Assembly: GCA_963588905.1 (NCBI GenBank)
Contig: CAVAJF010000016.1
Coordinates: 1-34,655 of the forward strand
Direction of reading: 5' to 3'
Source of the DNA: Butyricicoccus_A sp963588905
GTDB lineage: Bacteria > Bacillota > Clostridia > Oscillospirales > Butyricicoccaceae
Length of the DNA stretch: 34,655 nucleotides
The notes beneath the pieces are model-generated. The model made no database searches and was not told the DNA's origin. It saw nothing but the letters and a program-made list of their open reading frames with translations. Positions within the stretch are counted from its first letter, which is position 1, and every line of letters starts with the position of its first letter. The position numbers were made by a program, and so were the translations under genes. Positions 1-7,776 of this stretch are shown here, one piece after another.

Positions 1-53
1 AACCCTCACAAACAGAGTCAGAGTCTGTCGTGCTACCCTTACACAATTCGGCA
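1..53 (-). tRNA. tRNA-Gln (anticodon CUG), 5' part only
   Basis: Read on the minus strand from 53, the sequence folds as a tRNA: acceptor 5' strand TGCCGAA (53-47), D stem GTGT/GCAC with loop AAGGGTA, anticodon stem ACAGA/TCTGT, and seven-base loop CTCTGAC giving anticodon CUG (glutamine, CAG codons). The variable region and the first T-stem bases (AGGGT) are present. The window edge cuts off the T-loop and the 3' acceptor strand. A U at position 1 is typical of tRNA-Gln. The match rests on my own folding of the sequence. Confidence 0.88.
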
Positions 54-94
54 ATGTTTTTTGTTTTGTCGTTTCTTGCGAACCAACGAATATT

Positions 95-123
95 ATTATA
101 CTCATGTTGGGGTAGAATGTCAA
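95..123 (-). promoter_or_regulatory. Consensus sigma-A promoter for the tRNA-Gln
   Basis: On the minus strand TTGACA (123-118) and TATAAT (100-95) are both perfect consensus hexamers separated by exactly 17 bases, about 40 bases upstream of the tRNA 5' end. Upstream of the -35 box (about 124-170) there are several A/T tracts that could act as an UP element. This is what is expected of a stable-RNA promoter. Confidence 0.85.
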
Positions 124-212
124 GAAAAAATCTAAAAAAATTTATGAAAAATTTGCACAAAAAAAGAGAAATTTTGATGAACCTGAGGATGGAAAAAGCA
201 TAAAAGACAGGG

Positions 213-218
213 TATAAT
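213..218 (+). promoter_or_regulatory. Probable -10 box of the typA promoter
   Basis: TATAAT lies about 70 bases ahead of the typA start. No good -35 hexamer is visible at 16-18 bases upstream (the bases there read TGGAAA), so only the -10 element is called. Confidence 0.4.
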
Positions 219-288
219 AAATCACGATACAAAATAAAGACAAAAAATCTATGTATGAATTTGTTTCGACGTTACTTTGGAGGAACTC

Positions 289-2106
289 ATGGTAAGAAAT
301 GATTTAAGAAACATCGCAATCATCGCGCACGTTGACCACGGCAAGACAACGCTGGTTGACCAGATGCTGAAGCAGGGCGGTGCCTTCCGTGCCAATCAGG
401 TAGTGGAAGACCGTGTCATGGACAGCAACGACCTGGAGCGTGAGCGTGGCATTACGATTCTGGCAAAGAATACTTCCGTACATTATAAAGATACGAAGAT
501 CAATATTGTAGATACCCCGGGTCATGCTGACTTCTCCGGCGAGGTCGAGCGTATCCTGAAGATGGTAGACGGCGTTATCCTGCTGGTCGATGCCTTCGAG
601 GGCCCGATGCCGCAGACTCGCTTCGTTCTGGAGAAGGCGTTGGAGTTTGGTCATAAAATCATTATTGTTGTCAATAAGATTGACCGTCCGGACGCTCGTC
701 TGGCAGACGTCGGCGACGAGGTTCTGGAGCTGTTGCTGACACTGGATGCTTCGGATGAGCAGCTGGACAGCCCGATTCTGTACTGCTCTGGTCGTGACGG
801 CACAGCAAGCCTGTCTCCGAACACCCCGGGCGAAGATCTGACCCCGCTGTTCGAGACCATTCTGGAGCATATTCCGGCACCGCATGTGGATACCGAAGGC
901 CCGCTGCAGATGCTGGTATCTTCCATTGATTACAGCGACTACGTTGGCCGTATCGCCATCGGTCGTGTAGAACGCGGTACCATGCATGTCGGCCAGGATT
1001 TGATGGTCTGCAACTATAATCATCATGACAAGCCGTATAAGGCAAAGGCTGTATCTATGTATACCATTGACAGCTTGGGTCATACACCGGTAAATGAGAT
1101 CTCTGCCGGCGATATTGTTTGTGTATCCGGCATTGAAAACGTCACGATCGGTGATACCCTGTGCGATCCGGAAAATCCGAAGCCGCTGCCGTTCGTGAAG
1201 ATTTCGGAGCCGACCGTAGAAATGTATTTCTCTGTCAACAATTCTCCGTTTGCTGGCCGCGAGGGCAAGTTTGTCACCTCTCGTCAGTTGCGCGAGCGTC
1301 TGCATCGTGAGCTGCTCAAGGACGTATCCCTGCGCGTACACGAGACCGACAATACCGATACCTTCCGCGTAGCAGGTCGTGGCGAGATGCATCTGTCCAT
1401 CCTGATTGAGACCCTGCGTCGTGAGGGTTACGAATTCCAGGTAGGCGCACCGCGTGCCCTGTTCAAGACCATCGACGGCAAGAAGTACGAGCCGATTGAG
1501 CGCATGGTAGCAGACGTTCCGGCAGACGCTGTCGGTGCAGTTATGGAAAAGATGGGATCCCGTAAGGGCGAACTGCAGCACATGGCACCGCAGGGCGACC
1601 GTATGCGCATTGAATTCCTGGTTCCGGCTCGCGGTCTGTTTGGCTACAAGACCGAGTTCCTGACCGATACCAAGGGCGAAGGCATCCTCAGCTCGGTATT
1701 CTATGATTATATGCCGTACAAGGGTGAAATCTCCAAACGTTCCACCGGCTCTCTGATTGCTTTTGAGACCGGCACCGCTGTTGCTTATGGCCTGTTCAAC
1801 GCACAGGAGCGTGGACAGCTGTTTATTGGACCGGGCACAGAAGTATATGAAGGCATGATTATCGGTGCATCCCCGAAAAACGAGGATATGGCTGTCAACG
1901 TTTGCAAGAAGAAGCAGCTGACTAACATGCGTTCTGCCGGTGCAGATGATGCACTGCGTCTGGTTCCGCCGCGCAAGATGTCCATTGAGGAAGCAATGGA
2001 GTTCATCGGCGATGATGAGATGATTGAAGTAACACCGGAAAGCATTCGTATGCGCAAGGCAATTCTGTCGAATACCGAGCGTCTGAAGAAGCTGAAGGGT
2101 AAGTAA
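289..2106 (+). CDS. typA: Ribosome-binding GTPase TypA/BipA
   Basis: TypA/BipA is an EF-G-like translational GTPase that binds the 70S ribosome and assists subunit assembly and stress adaptation. The 605-residue product has the usual length. The P-loop is AHVDHGKT (13-20), followed by switch II DTPGH and the guanine-specificity motif NKID. After the GTPase come the EF-Tu-like domain 2, EF-G-like domains III and V and the BipA-specific C-terminal domain. An in-frame TTG at 277 gives a longer reading, but it sits inside the ribosome site TTGGAGGAACTC, so ATG 289 is the start. ridA follows after 19 bases and is probably co-transcribed. Codon use is strongly biased, as in highly expressed genes. 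Confidence 0.97.
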   Translation: MVRNDLRNIAIIAHVDHGKTTLVDQMLKQGGAFRANQVVEDRVMDSNDLERERGITILAKNTSVHYKDTKINIVDTPGHADFSGEVERILKMVDGVILLVDAFEGPMPQTRFVLEKALEFGHKIIIVVNKIDRPDARLADVGDEVLELLLTLDASDEQLDSPILYCSGRDGTASLSPNTPGEDLTPLFETILEHIPAPHVDTEGPLQMLVSSIDYSDYVGRIAIGRVERGTMHVGQDLMVCNYNHHDKPYKAKAVSMYTIDSLGHTPVNEISAGDIVCVSGIENVTIGDTLCDPENPKPLPFVKISEPTVEMYFSVNNSPFAGREGKFVTSRQLRERLHRELLKDVSLRVHETDNTDTFRVAGRGEMHLSILIETLRREGYEFQVGAPRALFKTIDGKKYEPIERMVADVPADAVGAVMEKMGSRKGELQHMAPQGDRMRIEFLVPARGLFGYKTEFLTDTKGEGILSSVFYDYMPYKGEISKRSTGSLIAFETGTAVAYGLFNAQERGQLFIGPGTEVYEGMIIGASPKNEDMAVNVCKKKQLTNMRSAGADDALRLVPPRKMSIEEAMEFIGDDEMIEVTPESIRMRKAILSNTERLKKLKGK

Positions 2107-2125
2107 AGAAAAGGAGTGTTCTGTG

Positions 2126-2503
2126 ATGAAGAACGTAATTTCGACTTCTAACGCACCGGCTGCAATCGGCCCGTATTCTCAGGCGATTGAGACCGACAGC
2201 TATGTATTCACCTCCGGTCAGATTCCGATCAATCCGGCTACCGGCGAGGTAGAGGGCAAGACCATTGAGGAACAGACCGAACAGGTCATGAAGAATATCG
2301 GCGCACTGCTGGAGGCTTCTGGTCTGACGTTTGCAAACGTCGTCAAGACTACCTGCTTCTTGGCTGATTTGAATGATTTTGCTGCATTCAATGCGGTATA
2401 TGCAAAGTATTTCCCGAATGAAGCTCCGGCTCGTTCCTGCTTTGCTGTTGCGGGTCTGCCGAAGGGCGCAAAGCTCGAGGTAGAGACCATCTGCATCAAG
2501 TAA
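2126..2503 (+). CDS. ridA: RidA family 2-iminobutanoate/2-iminopropanoate deaminase
   Basis: RidA proteins hydrolyse reactive enamine/imine intermediates released by PLP enzymes such as threonine dehydratase, and act in the cytoplasm as trimers. The 125-residue product matches the family along its whole length: N-terminal APAAIGPYSQAI, central FTSGQIPINPATGE, and the C-terminal signature ARSCFAVAGLPKGAKLEVE containing the conserved arginine. A GTG at 2123 is immediately upstream and in frame. ATG 2126 is preferred because it sits 9 bases after AAGGAG. A strong terminator follows. Confidence 0.95.
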   Translation: MKNVISTSNAPAAIGPYSQAIETDSYVFTSGQIPINPATGEVEGKTIEEQTEQVMKNIGALLEASGLTFANVVKTTCFLADLNDFAAFNAVYAKYFPNEAPARSCFAVAGLPKGAKLEVETICIK

Positions 2504-2517
2504 ATAGAACAATATTT

Positions 2518-2563
2518 ATTCCGGCTGTCTGTGATGTGTTCACGGATAGCCGGAATTTTTTTG
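2518..2563 (+). terminator. Rho-independent terminator after typA-ridA
   Basis: A stem of about 15 pairs (arms beginning TTCCGGCTG and ending CAGCCGGAA-like, with two G-U pairs) closes a loop of about 8 bases and is followed by a run of seven T. Confidence 0.9.
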
Positions 2564-2632
2564 CTTTGGGTCAATCATTTTATGCGCGGCATCCGTTGTA
2601 ATAAGTGAAGGGACGCCTTCAGGAGGTGTATC

Positions 2633-3157
2633 TTGACGCGTGAAGATCAATTGATAAAACGAATCACAGATGGAGACGCATCAGCGATGGAAGAACTCAT
2701 CCAGATGTATTATCCGGAACTGCTGCGGTATTGCCGCTGGCATACACCGGACAGACAAAGCGCAGAGGATGCCGTACACGAGACCTTTTTGAAGCTCCTG
2801 CGGCATTGGAATAGCTACATACATAGAGGAAAATTTCGAGCATATCTCTATCGCATGGCAGCCAATGTTTGTACGGACATGTATCGCAGCCATTGGAATA
2901 CAGACATTTCGCTGCCGGAAGGTCTGACAATGCAAGAGGACGGCTATCAGCAGGCGGAGCAGGAGGCGGATTTTCTGCGTTTGACGGCGCTGCTGCCGGA
3001 ACAACAGCGAGAGTTGATTATTTTGCGCTATGCACAGCAGTTCAAGCTGCGGGAGATTGCACAGATAACAGGCCTGCCGCTGCGAACTGTACAATCTCGC
3101 CTGCGGGCGGCACTCAAAACGCTGAAATCCAAATTGTCGGAAGGAGGATGGCAATGA
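2633..3157 (+). CDS. ECF-type RNA polymerase sigma factor
   Basis: A small sigma-70 family factor of 174 residues with only regions 2 and 4, the ECF layout. Region 2 contains SAEDAVHETFLKLLRHW, the core-binding helix. Region 4 contains LPEQQRELIILRY and a helix-turn-helix (REIAQITGLPLRTVQSRL). The start is TTG 2633, six bases after AGGAGG; no ATG gives a full region 2. The last codons overlap the next gene as ATGA, so the two are translationally coupled. Because it leads an operon encoding a membrane protein and an ABC exporter, it probably controls that operon, perhaps in response to envelope stress. No ECF-type promoter was recognised upstream. Confidence 0.9.
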   Translation: MTREDQLIKRITDGDASAMEELIQMYYPELLRYCRWHTPDRQSAEDAVHETFLKLLRHWNSYIHRGKFRAYLYRMAANVCTDMYRSHWNTDISLPEGLTMQEDGYQQAEQEADFLRLTALLPEQQRELIILRYAQQFKLREIAQITGLPLRTVQSRLRAALKTLKSKLSEGGWQ

Positions 3158-3897
3158 AAAATTTTGAAAAACAGCTGTCTGAAGCACTTCGGACGCGTGA
3201 ACAACCAAATGCAGAACAAGTACAACGAACCGTCATGGCAGCACAAAACATGGCGGCAGAACATCCGATGCGGAATCATCGAAGCTGGCTTTCTTTCCTG
3301 ATCGTACAGGCACGATTTTCTGGTGTCTCTATGTGGTTGTGGCAGATTCTTGTGTTAGCGGCATTGCTTGGCTGTATGTACAGCGGCGCGTTGTCTGCCT
3401 ATCCGTATGTATCGCTCATGGGATGTGGTGTTGCGGCAATTACTGCGGTGCTGCCGATGCTGTATCGAACCATTCGGTATCAAATGATGGAAATCGAATT
3501 GCCGTGCTATTATTCCGGCGCACAGCAGCTGGCCGCGCGATTGGTTTTTGCAGGAATCGGTGTGGCAGTGACACTCAGCGTTGCGATTATATGTGCCGCG
3601 CATCATACATGGTTCAGTTTGGGCTGCATTGTTATGTATGTACTCTTTCCTGCTCTGCTTACCATGTGCGGTGATTTGCTGCTGCTGGCACATGTCGCAG
3701 GGGGAAAACTGCCGTTGTATGCAGCCGTTTGGACGAGCATCGTGTTGGTGTTTCTGCTTTGCTGGCACCGCAGCCGAATTGCGGCCGGATTTCACATAGG
3801 ATATGTGGGTGTGCTTGCCGCATTGCTGTTTGTCTGTGGTGTACAGCTTGGGAACTTGATAAAAAAGGGAGGAATGGTGTATGGAATTGCGTATTGA
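3154..3897 (+). CDS. Six-helix membrane protein of a sigma factor/ABC operon (possible anti-sigma)
   Basis: Not recognised as a named family. The 247-residue product has a polar N-terminal part of about 50 residues, then about six hydrophobic segments, for example around residues 57-77 and 80-102. No zinc-binding HxxxCxxC motif of classical anti-sigma factors is visible. Its start overlaps the sigma factor stop (ATGA) and its end overlaps the ABC ATPase start by 17 bases, so it is tightly embedded in the operon. By position it could hold the sigma factor at the membrane through its cytoplasmic N-terminus, or be an extra permease part. The sequence does not decide between these. ATG 3154 follows AAGGAGG. 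Confidence 0.8.
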   Translation: MKNFEKQLSEALRTREQPNAEQVQRTVMAAQNMAAEHPMRNHRSWLSFLIVQARFSGVSMWLWQILVLAALLGCMYSGALSAYPYVSLMGCGVAAITAVLPMLYRTIRYQMMEIELPCYYSGAQQLAARLVFAGIGVAVTLSVAIICAAHHTWFSLGCIVMYVLFPALLTMCGDLLLLAHVAGGKLPLYAAVWTSIVLVFLLCWHRSRIAAGFHIGYVGVLAALLFVCGVQLGNLIKKGGMVYGIAY

Positions 3898-4759
3898 CCA
3901 TATGACCAAACAGTTTAAAGACAAACGAGCGGTCAACGATGTCAGTTTAAAGCTGACACCCGGCGTATGGGGCTTGCTGGGCGCGAACGGCGCAGGCAAG
4001 ACGACCCTGATGCGCATGGTTGCGGGTATTTTACAGCCGACCAAAGGCGAGATTTATTATGACGGCATAGAGATTGACACATTGGGCGCAGCGTGGCGCG
4101 ATGTGTTTGGTTATCTGCCGCAGGAGTTCGGATTTTATCCGGAGTTCACGGTAAAAAATTATCTGGAATACATGGCAGCACTCAAAGGGCTGACGAAAAC
4201 AGATACAAAAAAGCGCATCAATGATTTGCTGGAGCTGTTAACGCTGTCTGAGGTGAAAAACAAAAAGATTGCCAAGCTGTCCGGCGGCATGAAGCGCCGA
4301 GTTGGCATTGCACAGGCGCTGCTCAATGAGCCGGAGGTATTGTTTTTGGACGAGCCGACCAGTGGACTGGACCCAGGAGAGCGCGTGCGTTTCCGGAATT
4401 TGCTGTCGGAATTTGCCCATGACCGCATTGTGCTGATTTCGACGCATATTGTGTCGGATGTCGAGTATATCGCAACGCAAAATGCTGTCATGAAAGATGG
4501 TTCGATTATTGCGTCCGGAACGACGGAACAACTGGTACAGCAGATGGATGGAAAGGTTTGGAATGCGAGGATCCGACCGGAAGAGGTGTCACGGTGGGAG
4601 CAACAGCTATGCGTTGTCAGCCTGCGCAATGAGGAAGACGGCAGTATTTCCATTCGCTATTTGGCAGAGAAACCGGAAGTTCCGCAGTCTCAAAATATAG
4701 AGCCGCGTCTGGAAGATTTGTATTTGTGGCTGTTTCCGCACACAGAAAGAGAGGGGTAA
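3881..4759 (+). CDS. ABC transporter ATP-binding protein
   Basis: The cytoplasmic ATPase of an ABC-2 type exporter, 292 residues. Visible motifs: Walker A GANGAGKTT, a Q-loop (YLPQEFGFYPEFT), signature LSGGM, Walker B VLFLDEPTSGLDP, and switch histidine STHIVSDVE. The C-terminal 80 residues are a variable extension typical of bacitracin/lantibiotic-type and YhaQ-like exporters. ATG 3881 follows GGGAGGAATGG and overlaps the end of the preceding membrane protein. The permease starts 3 bases after the stop, so the two gene products most likely form one transporter. The substrate is unknown. Confidence 0.95.
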   Translation: MELRIDHMTKQFKDKRAVNDVSLKLTPGVWGLLGANGAGKTTLMRMVAGILQPTKGEIYYDGIEIDTLGAAWRDVFGYLPQEFGFYPEFTVKNYLEYMAALKGLTKTDTKKRINDLLELLTLSEVKNKKIAKLSGGMKRRVGIAQALLNEPEVLFLDEPTSGLDPGERVRFRNLLSEFAHDRIVLISTHIVSDVEYIATQNAVMKDGSIIASGTTEQLVQQMDGKVWNARIRPEEVSRWEQQLCVVSLRNEEDGSISIRYLAEKPEVPQSQNIEPRLEDLYLWLFPHTEREG

Positions 4760-4762
4760 CTG

Positions 4763-5998
4763 ATGCGATTATTGCAATTGGAACTTAAACGTACGGTAAG
4801 TTCTCGTGCGACAAGATGCATTTTGGTGTTGGCATTGGTGCTGTCGCTCGTGATGGCATGGCTGCCGGTGTCATATGTCAGACTGTATTCATCAGAGGGG
4901 TCTGAAATCACCGGTTTACGGGCTGTGCAGGAGATCAAACAACTGGCTGCGCCATATAGCGGTGAAGTAACAACGGAAAAGATGCAAAAAGCCCTTGCGG
5001 AGTATCAAGGAGCAGTAAAACAATATGGAGATGTCAACAGCGAAGATTTTCCGATAGATGTCTATTATCACAAAATTTTTCCAGAAGCTCCGTTGGTCAG
5101 GCGGCTGATTGAGATCAATGCTGATGCACAGGGACTCGCGCCGGAGGCCACACAGCTGACAAATCAAGATGCCAAGAACTTTTACAAACAGTGTGAAACG
5201 CATATTGGCGATTTGATGAATTTGGAGCAGCATGACCATCCGGAGGCACAGGAACAGGCAAAACAGATGTACAGCAAAGTATCGCAGCCGTTTTACTATT
5301 ATCCGGGATATAGGATGGATGCGTTGGAATATGTTGGGATGTATGTTTTTCTGTTGGTATTTTTGTGCACACTGATTGCCGCGCCGACCTTTTCTGCGGA
5401 GTATCAGACCGGTGCGGATGATATTTTGCGCTGCACGAAACATGGCCGCAAGAGACTGGCGGTAACAAAAATCACGGCAGCAATGCTGATTTTTATTGCG
5501 GTATTTGCCGTGTGCATGACGATTTTTACCGTACTGTCCAATTCTCTGTTTGGCTGGGAATGCAGAAAAACATCCCTGCAAGTGATTCAGTCGGCGGCAA
5601 CTCTGTTTTCCGGAACAGTCGGAGAGGCGCAAAATGCCGTTACGGCCATGGGACTTGTGACGCTGCTTGCTGTCAGCAGTTTTACCTTGTTTGTGTCCAG
5701 CGTCAGTCGCTCTAATGTCAGAGCGCTGGGCATTTCATTGGTATTTTTGCTTGCGCCGTCTTTGCTGTATATGTTCGGCGGAGGTAATTTGACCGCGTGG
5801 ATTGCCCGTATTTTACCGGCTGGTGGTGTTGGTATGAATAATAGCTATACCTATACGATATACAATTTTGAATTTTTGCATCTTGGCAAGACGATCAGCG
5901 TTTGGCCGGCGCATGTGATGCTGGTGTGTGAGCTTGTGGCAATCCCTTTGTTTTTATTTCTGACGGTACGGTGTTATCAGAAACATATTGCCAAATAA
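4763..5998 (+). CDS. ABC-2 type permease with large extracytoplasmic domain
   Basis: The 411-residue partner of the ATPase just upstream. One N-terminal transmembrane helix (about 18-38) is followed by about 150 polar residues predicted to lie outside the membrane, then five or six hydrophobic helices from about residue 190 to the end. This is the layout of ABC-2 exporter permeases with a loop between TM1 and TM2. The ATG lies 8 bases after AGAGGGG, in the end of the ATPase gene. No substrate can be named; peptide or antibiotic export, or envelope stress defence, would fit the sigma factor at the head of the operon. No terminator is seen after it, and the next gene has its own promoter. Confidence 0.88.
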   Translation: MRLLQLELKRTVSSRATRCILVLALVLSLVMAWLPVSYVRLYSSEGSEITGLRAVQEIKQLAAPYSGEVTTEKMQKALAEYQGAVKQYGDVNSEDFPIDVYYHKIFPEAPLVRRLIEINADAQGLAPEATQLTNQDAKNFYKQCETHIGDLMNLEQHDHPEAQEQAKQMYSKVSQPFYYYPGYRMDALEYVGMYVFLLVFLCTLIAAPTFSAEYQTGADDILRCTKHGRKRLAVTKITAAMLIFIAVFAVCMTIFTVLSNSLFGWECRKTSLQVIQSAATLFSGTVGEAQNAVTAMGLVTLLAVSSFTLFVSSVSRSNVRALGISLVFLLAPSLLYMFGGGNLTAWIARILPAGGVGMNNSYTYTIYNFEFLHLGKTISVWPAHVMLVCELVAIPLFLFLTVRCYQKHIAK

Positions 5999-6004
5999 CC
6001 TGCG

Positions 6005-6033
6005 TTGCAATGCCATCGGGAATGCTTTATAAT
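6005..6033 (+). promoter_or_regulatory. Sigma-A promoter of the Nim-like gene
   Basis: TTGCAA (6005-6010) and TATAAT (6028-6033) are separated by 17 bases, about 46 bases ahead of the ATG at 6080. This makes the gene independent of the ABC operon upstream. Confidence 0.75.
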
Positions 6034-6079
6034 GAGCATATAACTGATTATCTGCAAACGCGGCAAAGGAGAAAATCAT

Positions 6080-6556
6080 ATGTTTCGAGAAATGAGAAGA
6101 TATAAACAGGCGGTCACAGAGGAAACGTGTGCAGAGATTCTCAAAACGGAAAAACGAGGTGTTTTGTCTGTCATCGGTGATGAAGGCTATCCGTATGCAG
6201 TTCCACTGGATTTTTATTACGACGAAGGCGAACAGACGATTTATTTTCACTGTGCCAAGGTTGGTCATAAAATTGACGCAATTAAAGCCTGTGACAAAGT
6301 GTGCTTTACCACATGGAACACCGGTTTTCAGAAAGAAAATGACTGGGTATGGAATGTGACCAGTGTGATTGCATTTGGCAGAGCAGAGCTGGTCGCAGAC
6401 GAAGCACAGACGAAAGAAAAAGTCCGCAAGCTGGCGATGAAATATTATCCGACGGAAGAAGAAGTCGATGCAGAGATGGAAAAAGCGATTGCCCGTGTGC
6501 AGCTTTTGGCGCTGCATATTGAGCATATGACAGGAAAATTGGTAAACGAAAGCTAA
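6080..6556 (+). CDS. Pyridoxamine 5'-phosphate oxidase family flavoprotein (Nim-like)
   Basis: A 158-residue split-barrel flavin-binding protein of the group that includes nitroimidazole-resistance (Nim) proteins. It has the typical N-terminal pattern: a short helix (EEILKTEKRGVLSVIG-like), then GYPYAVPLDFYYDEG and YFHCAKVGHKIDAI, the conserved strand with the Nim-type His. Members bind FMN or similar cofactors and reduce small molecules; true physiological substrates are mostly unknown. AAAGGAG precedes ATG 6080. It has its own promoter, and the lipoprotein gene follows after 22 bases, so the two may share a transcript. Drug resistance should not be inferred from family membership alone. Confidence 0.88.
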   Translation: MFREMRRYKQAVTEETCAEILKTEKRGVLSVIGDEGYPYAVPLDFYYDEGEQTIYFHCAKVGHKIDAIKACDKVCFTTWNTGFQKENDWVWNVTSVIAFGRAELVADEAQTKEKVRKLAMKYYPTEEEVDAEMEKAIARVQLLALHIEHMTGKLVNES

Positions 6557-6578
6557 ATCATTCAAAGGGGGAATACCA

Positions 6579-7742
6579 TTGAAAAAGAAAATCCGATCTC
6601 TTGCCGTACTGCTCAGTGCAGCACTCCTGTTAGGCTGCGTTGGATGCGGAACAAATCCTGACACTGGCAGTGCTTCGCAAAATGCTCCGGACAAAACAGA
6701 TGAAGTCCAGCGCATAGTCAGTGCGATGTCGCTGGAAGATAAGGTGGCACAGCTGTTTCTTGTCAAGCCGGAGGCAATTGTGGATATAGGTACTGCGACA
6801 GCGGCCGGAGAATCGACCAAACAGGCAATAGACAAAACGCCGGTCGGTGGATTTGTGTATTTCAGTGATAATTTGCAGTCTGAACAGCAGGTACAAGAGA
6901 TGCTCAGCAATGTTCAGAAGTACAGCAAGGACAGAACCGGCCTGCCGGCGTTTCTCAGTGTCGATGAGGAAGGCGGCACCGTTGCCCGCGTAGCGGGGAG
7001 CGGTCGATTTGATGTGACCAATGTCGGAAATATGGCAGATATTGGCGCGTCAGGGGATGTACAACAGGCCAGACAGGCGGGAGAGACCATCGGTACCTAT
7101 TTGTCGGAATTGGGATTTAATCTTGACTTTGCGCCGGATGCTGACGTGCTGACCAATCCGGAAAATACGGTAGTGAAAAAACGGTCATTTGGCAGTGATC
7201 CGCAAGTGGTATCAGATATGTCATTGGCAGTTGCACAGGGATTGGCACAGCATCAGATACACAGTGTGTACAAGCATTTTCCGGGACACGGCGCCACGGA
7301 AGGCGACACCCATAAGGGCTACGCATACACCAATAAGACACTGGATGAGCTCAAACAAAGTGAACTAGTTCCGTTTGCACAGGCGATTGAAAACGGGGCA
7401 GAGTTCATCATGGCGGCACATATTTCGGTGCCCAATATCACAAACGATGATACGCCGACTTCGCTGTCTAAAACCATGATTACCGATGTCTTGCGCGAGC
7501 AGATGGGCTATGATGGCATTGTCGTCACGGATGCTATGAATATGGGCGCTGTGACAGAACAGTATACTTCGGCACAGGCGGCCGTGAAAGCCTTGCAGGC
7601 AGGTGCTGATATCATACTCATGCCGGAAAACTTCCAGGAAGCCTATCAGGGCGTACTGGACGCTGTAAAAAGCGGTGAGCTGACAGAACAACAAATTGAT
7701 ACAGCGGTCACGCGCATTGTCAAAGTAAAAGTGAATATGTAA
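6579..7742 (+). CDS. nagZ: Lipoprotein beta-N-acetylhexosaminidase (GH3, NagZ-like)
   Basis: A glycoside hydrolase family 3 enzyme that removes terminal N-acetylglucosamine, in Gram-positives usually from peptidoglycan fragments outside the membrane. The start is TTG 6579 after AAGGGGG. The N-terminus is a lipoprotein signal with candidate lipid-carrying cysteines C20 (LLLGC) or C23. Catalytic features: KHFPGHG (232-238) with the Asp-His dyad in GDTH (D243, H245), characteristic of NagZ, and the nucleophile aspartate D318 in VTDAMNMGA. At 387 residues it is the short single-domain type. It probably works in wall recycling. A hairpin terminator follows directly. Confidence 0.93.
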   Translation: MKKKIRSLAVLLSAALLLGCVGCGTNPDTGSASQNAPDKTDEVQRIVSAMSLEDKVAQLFLVKPEAIVDIGTATAAGESTKQAIDKTPVGGFVYFSDNLQSEQQVQEMLSNVQKYSKDRTGLPAFLSVDEEGGTVARVAGSGRFDVTNVGNMADIGASGDVQQARQAGETIGTYLSELGFNLDFAPDADVLTNPENTVVKKRSFGSDPQVVSDMSLAVAQGLAQHQIHSVYKHFPGHGATEGDTHKGYAYTNKTLDELKQSELVPFAQAIENGAEFIMAAHISVPNITNDDTPTSLSKTMITDVLREQMGYDGIVVTDAMNMGAVTEQYTSAQAAVKALQAGADIILMPENFQEAYQGVLDAVKSGELTEQQIDTAVTRIVKVKVNM

Positions 7743-7747
7743 CGTAA

Positions 7748-7773
7748 AAGCCCCGACAATTTGTCGGGGTTTT
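7748..7773. terminator. Bidirectional terminator between nagZ and the CoA-transferase
   Basis: A GC-rich perfect stem (CCCCGACA/TGTCGGGG, 7751-7769) has T-runs on both strands (TTTTG on plus, CTTTTAC on minus). It can end both convergent transcripts. Confidence 0.85.
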
Positions 7774-7776
7774 GTG

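Noticed and set aside
277..291. TTG start for typA upstream of ATG 289
   Set aside because: The TTG is part of the Shine-Dalgarno sequence. The same artefact explains the longer readings of the biotin carrier (11375) and the decarboxylase (33027).
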